A DNA stretch of 64,000 nucleotides from Sulfurovum sp. 16-42-52 (GTDB lineage: Bacteria > Campylobacterota > Campylobacteria > Campylobacterales > Sulfurovaceae), in the NCBI GenBank assembly GCA_002281755.1, contig NCHB01000002.1, positions 79,602 through 143,601 on the forward strand, read 5' to 3'. A program made the translations under genes and the position numbers. Under the pieces are notes generated by a model. The model was not told the DNA's origin. It searched no databases and saw nothing but the letters and a program-made list of their open reading frames with translations. The number at the start of each line of letters is the position of its first letter. Position 1 is the stretch's first letter. Below are positions 61,098 to 64,000 of this stretch, in pieces.

Positions 61098-61442
61098 CTA
61101 GCAGACCAGCCAATTTTCCATCTTAAATATCTCATTAGTACAGGGCATGCTTTTCCAGCCGTTTGACTCAAGGTACATCATCTTTCCACCAAAGTACCCC
61201 ACGATATATTTTTCTTTATAGATAGCATAGGTTCCGGAGTGAAACATAGCAAAGATATCTTCATAGCTTTTTGCGTTTTCATAATAAGAAAAATCAAAAC
61301 TGTGCAGTGCGATGAGTGCCGCTTGAAGCATTTCATTTTTACTCATGGAAGTACTAAGTGTGTAGAAAGCAGGGTAGGCTACAGCAGGGTTTTCCAGCAG
61401 GTCAGTGATGTAAAGTCGTTCTTTGGTTTTGTTGTTATACAT
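61098..61442 (-). CDS. Small hypothetical protein
   Basis: 114 aa from the ATG at 61442; a TTG eight codons earlier is possible. No ribosome site is visible for either. On the minus strand TATACT (61454-61449) ends 7 bp before the ATG, so the message may be leaderless. Content: MYNNKTKERLYITDLLENPAVAYPAFYTLS..., a compact alpha/beta domain with two C-terminal cysteines, one of them the last residue. No known family. Confidence 0.55.
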   Translation of the reverse strand: MYNNKTKERLYITDLLENPAVAYPAFYTLSTSMSKNEMLQAALIALHSFDFSYYENAKSYEDIFAMFHSGTYAIYKEKYIVGYFGGKMMYLESNGWKSMPCTNEIFKMENWLVC

Positions 61443-61482
61443 GATGACAGTATAAGTAAAATGCAAGAAGGAGGGGTAAAAA

Positions 61483-61497
61483 ATGTCATATTGACAT
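61483..61497. promoter_or_regulatory. Palindrome ATGTCA-TAT-TGACAT
   Basis: Perfect 6-bp arms around a 3-nt centre, 41-55 bp upstream of the small hypothetical gene on the minus strand and just after the DUF2207 gene. Candidate operator. Confidence 0.4.
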
Positions 61498-61525
61498 ATT
61501 TTACAACGTAGTGAAGGCTATGAGG

Positions 61526-63400
61526 TTACCACGTACCTCCACCACCGCCGCCGCCACCGCCACCAGAGAATCCTCCACCGCCGGAAAAGCCGCCACCTCC
61601 AAAAGAACCACTATCACTAGAACTCTGCGATGGCGGTGTGGATGCTGACTGCAAAGCAGAAGATAAATGTGACACAGTGGAGATATCGCCATGATACCAA
61701 TGCGGCTCTTCTTGTTGCAAAAGGTCATAAAAAGAGAGCCAATGGTCTGTCTCACCAAACAACACAGCATAGGGCAGTATCTTTTCAAGATAGAGCGGGT
61801 CTAGTGCCAATCGCCGTTTAAGTTCATCTTTTTTGACGCGCTTAATGAACTCTTTTAAGCCCAAAAGATGCTTGGAGTCAGCTGCACCTTTTTGGGTGAA
61901 CTTTCCTAGTTTTCTGTAGGTAAAAAAGAGTGCGGCTGAGATGATTACCAATGCTACAGCAGGCATCAAGAGCTGCTCTCTATACTCTGACATCCCAAAA
62001 ACAGGTGCAAACCCCATCGCCATAAATCCTGCTCCTGAGAGTTTAGAAACCCAATTTTTACCTGTAAAAACAACACTCAATCCTGCTGCACCAAAAATAA
62101 AAGGGAAAAGAAGAATAAGAACCGCTTCCTCACCATGGTTTAGATGGAGCGTGTAAAATGTAGCTACAACAAAAAGTAATAAGGCTATGAGACTTTTCGT
62201 TAAGAAAGCACGGCGTACTCTTTGAGGATTTTCTGACATAAAGCCCTGTTCAACAGACCAAAGATAAAGTGTTTCATTTATCTTGGAAAAACCATCTTGT
62301 AAGGCAGTTGCCTTTGTAGCTGAACCTGACGACATTACGAAAGTTGTTCCGCTCTTAAAAAGAACCCGCTCAAGCAGATAGCGTTGTTCCTGTGTTAAAG
62401 CTTGGGTATCTATCTCTTTACGAATTAAGATGGGGTCAAGCTTTTTATCTTGTTGGTCTATCTCGAGGTAGCCTAAGTGTGCCAGTTCAAGTACAGCAGC
62501 TGCAACATCTTCACTGTCTGCAAATTTGTCAACAAGAAGTGCTGACTGTAAGAGACTTAGCCCTTTGGGCGGCTCATACTGTACTGCAACAGCTCTTTTG
62601 TCATCAAATCCTGTATGTTTTTTGTACTTCTTGCGAAAATAATATAAAAACCCTAGCAGTGCAATCCAATGAAAATTACCCAGTAGTCGCTCCATGAAAG
62701 AAGGTCTCACATTGCTCAACCCGTTTTGCTCTAGGGTAAATGCAGGGTATGCCATCTCGACTGTTACGCCCTCATGAGGCTGAAGTGAGGGCACGCTTAC
62801 TTCAAGATGATTGGGGCTTAGCCAGGTGTGTGTTGCGATAGTGTTTGTGGAGCCGTAATCTCCTGTAAAAGTAGTAACCGCACTATTGTGCTGACTCAGT
62901 GTAGGTGGTAAAAAGAAGTTTGCTTTGATGTTGTGTATGGGTACTTGCCATCCTGTTCCGATGATATTCCAACGAATGGCATCATTTGCTTCATTTTGAT
63001 AAGCAGGTAATACGCCTTTTTTGACACGGTATCGAACAGTGTAGAGATGTTTGCCTGTGACAAAGCTATTTGGTAAGCCTATCTTTAAGCGGATTATCTC
63101 ACCCGCATCGGCCGAACGCAGTGTATACTGTTTCCATTCTACTATGCCATCATCAAGCTGTACGGAGAAATCATACAAATCTAAGTCAGTAATATGCCTG
63201 TGTTGTTTGATGGTAAAAGGGATGTCACGAAAGATACCGTGTTTACTTTGTGTTTCAAAATCGTATTCGATACTTTCTGTGATAGCAAGCTCACCGCTTT
63301 GCTCTACGGTGACATCAACAGTGAACTGCGTGATTTTTTCACCATAGGCAAAAGAAGCCCACGCTATAACCAGCAGGGCAGAGTAGAGCCAATTTTTCAT
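61526..63400 (-). CDS. DUF2207 membrane protein with Gly-rich tail
   Basis: 624 aa. Signal peptide (1-20), N-terminal DUF2207 beta domain (about 22-235; ESIEYDFETQSKHGIFRDIPF is the family signature), a membrane helix near 240-258, a cytoplasmic part, two to four helices (about 400-490), a C-terminal cytoplasmic segment, then a tail of Gly repeats (GGGGFSGGGGFSGGGG...GTW). DUF2207 proteins are nearly always next to LemA, as here (3-bp gap). Function of the pair unknown; an envelope role is usually proposed. Confidence 0.88.
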   Translation of the reverse strand: MKNWLYSALLVIAWASFAYGEKITQFTVDVTVEQSGELAITESIEYDFETQSKHGIFRDIPFTIKQHRHITDLDLYDFSVQLDDGIVEWKQYTLRSADAGEIIRLKIGLPNSFVTGKHLYTVRYRVKKGVLPAYQNEANDAIRWNIIGTGWQVPIHNIKANFFLPPTLSQHNSAVTTFTGDYGSTNTIATHTWLSPNHLEVSVPSLQPHEGVTVEMAYPAFTLEQNGLSNVRPSFMERLLGNFHWIALLGFLYYFRKKYKKHTGFDDKRAVAVQYEPPKGLSLLQSALLVDKFADSEDVAAAVLELAHLGYLEIDQQDKKLDPILIRKEIDTQALTQEQRYLLERVLFKSGTTFVMSSGSATKATALQDGFSKINETLYLWSVEQGFMSENPQRVRRAFLTKSLIALLLFVVATFYTLHLNHGEEAVLILLFPFIFGAAGLSVVFTGKNWVSKLSGAGFMAMGFAPVFGMSEYREQLLMPAVALVIISAALFFTYRKLGKFTQKGAADSKHLLGLKEFIKRVKKDELKRRLALDPLYLEKILPYAVLFGETDHWLSFYDLLQQEEPHWYHGDISTVSHLSSALQSASTPPSQSSSDSGSFGGGGFSGGGGFSGGGGGGGGGGTW

Positions 63401-63403
63401 AGG

Positions 63404-63913
63404 CTAAAATTCTATCTTTGGCATCGTATTCGCCGCTGCAGCTTCACTCTCTTCCAGTTCAAAATACTCACGAGGTGTGAAGTTAAACTTTTGTGCCACA
63501 AATAAATCAGGGAAAGATTCACACTTAGCATTGAAGTCTCGCACAATAGCATTGTAGTAGCGTCTGGCGTTTTGGATGGCGTCTTCAAGACTGGAGAGTT
63601 CATCTTGGAGTTTGAGAAAGTTGGTATTGGCTTTAAGGTCTGGGTAGGCTTCAGCGAGTGCAAACATTTTACCCAGTGCGCCCGAGAGCATGTTGGCTGC
63701 GGCTGCTTTTTCATCTACACTGCTTGCACTCAAACCTTGTTGTCGTGCTGCGATGACTCTTTCAAGGGTGTCACCTTCGTACTCTTTGTAGCCTTTGACC
63801 GTATCCACCAAAGCAGGGATGAGATCATACCGGCGTTTAAGCTGCACATCAATGTCTGACCATGAAGCATCAATGCCTGCTTTAAGCGAAACAAATTTGT
63901 TATAAATAGTCAC
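63404..63913 (-). CDS. LemA family protein lacking the N-terminal anchor
   Basis: 169 aa from a GTG at 63913. The LemA helical core is complete: IYNKFVSLKAGIDASWSDIDVQLKRRYDLIPALVDTVKGY, ERVIAARQ, ANTNFLKLQDELSSLEDAIQNARRYYNAIVRDFNAKCESFPDLF. The usual 15-25 residue N-terminal membrane helix is missing: an in-frame TGA lies six codons upstream. The only good ribosome site (AGGGAGGT, 63938-63931) is 17 nt from this GTG and instead serves a GTG in another frame that stops after ten codons. Either a truly soluble LemA or a frameshift. Confidence 0.82.
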   Translation of the reverse strand: MTIYNKFVSLKAGIDASWSDIDVQLKRRYDLIPALVDTVKGYKEYEGDTLERVIAARQQGLSASSVDEKAAAANMLSGALGKMFALAEAYPDLKANTNFLKLQDELSSLEDAIQNARRYYNAIVRDFNAKCESFPDLFVAQKFNFTPREYFELEESEAAAANTMPKIEF

Positions 63914-64000
63914 CCCTGAAAAACCAAATCACCTCCCTAAAATAGGCACTTCGGAAGCGATAAAACGGTATAATAACGACCGATAAACATAGTAAACCCG
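63914..64000. promoter_or_regulatory. Divergent promoter region at the right edge
   Basis: TATAAT on the plus strand (63969-63974), in ACGGTATAATAACG, could start a gene beyond the window; the same AT block read on the minus strand (TTATTATACC) could be the -10 of the lemA-DUF2207 unit. No gene is visible in these 87 bp. Confidence 0.4.

Noticed and set aside
1..64000. CRISPR arrays, insertion sequences, prophage, tRNA or rRNA genes.
   Set aside because: No regularly spaced repeats, transposase or integrase motifs, cloverleaf TTC-loop strings or rRNA-like stretches were seen in any intergenic region.

Overview
The window looks like a Campylobacterota (Epsilonproteobacteria) chromosome, most like the Sulfurovum/Sulfurimonas group. 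This is inferred from gene content and order: a ferredoxin-dependent 2-oxoacid oxidoreductase, an aminofutalosine deaminase-type hydrolase next to sppA, the run aroQ - M24 peptidase - folK - flhF, several small cytochromes c553, a NifX-like gene after lepA, and TATAAT -10 boxes that mostly lack a clear -35. I saw no insertion sequence, prophage, CRISPR array, rRNA or tRNA gene. The density is typical of a free-living genome, with many 1-14 bp overlaps.

Layout. 1-7300: end of a KOR beta subunit, a TauE/SafE-like membrane protein, msrA, trxC with an OmpR-type two-component system, then periplasmic c-type cytochromes and two paralogous three-cysteine proteins. 7300-10420: two divergent DUF4395-like membrane proteins; the right-hand one follows a good promoter and a long rod-shaped inverted repeat (candidate leader RNA) and overlaps an Rrf2 regulator ahead of a sulfur-transfer PLP enzyme. 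10440-17760: sppA, deaminase, MOSC protein, aroQ, M24 peptidase, folK, flhF, a SpoA/FliN-like protein and mnmA. 17800-23250: envelope proteins, including a MotA-like/OmpA-like pair with a 53-aa third gene and a zincin lipoprotein. 23250-35020: housekeeping (murA, UvrD-type helicase, rsmD, prs, lepA) with small conserved unknowns.

35090-40860: two GH17 proteins, one fused to a GT2 synthase, resembling beta-1,3-glucan (Ndv-type) synthesis genes, followed by a secreted lysine-rich protein and a membrane protein. 41100-48080: a stress-flavoured block with a Crp/Fnr regulator, two Hsp20s, a CaCA exchanger, a PCMT-erythromycin esterase fusion, an unknown helical protein and a SpoIIAA-like protein. 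48080-54060: a six-gene minus-strand operon (alpha/beta hydrolase, LolA-like protein, two FtsX-type permeases, ATPase, beta-barrel) that looks like a self-contained envelope export route. 54160-64000: thiL, FAD oxidoreductase, gph, DUF533, lipoprotein cytochrome, BON-LysM protein, truD, an unusual inverted-repeat element, then DUF2207 and LemA.

The best candidates for undescribed biology are the rod-shaped leader RNA before the DUF4395-Rrf2-PLP unit, the shared C-terminal GKCG tails on two unrelated membrane proteins (reminiscent of copper-binding bufferin cores), the LolA-like/ABC/beta-barrel export operon, and the MotA-like/OmpA-like/53-aa motor cassette. All functional claims here come from reading motifs; no database search was run.
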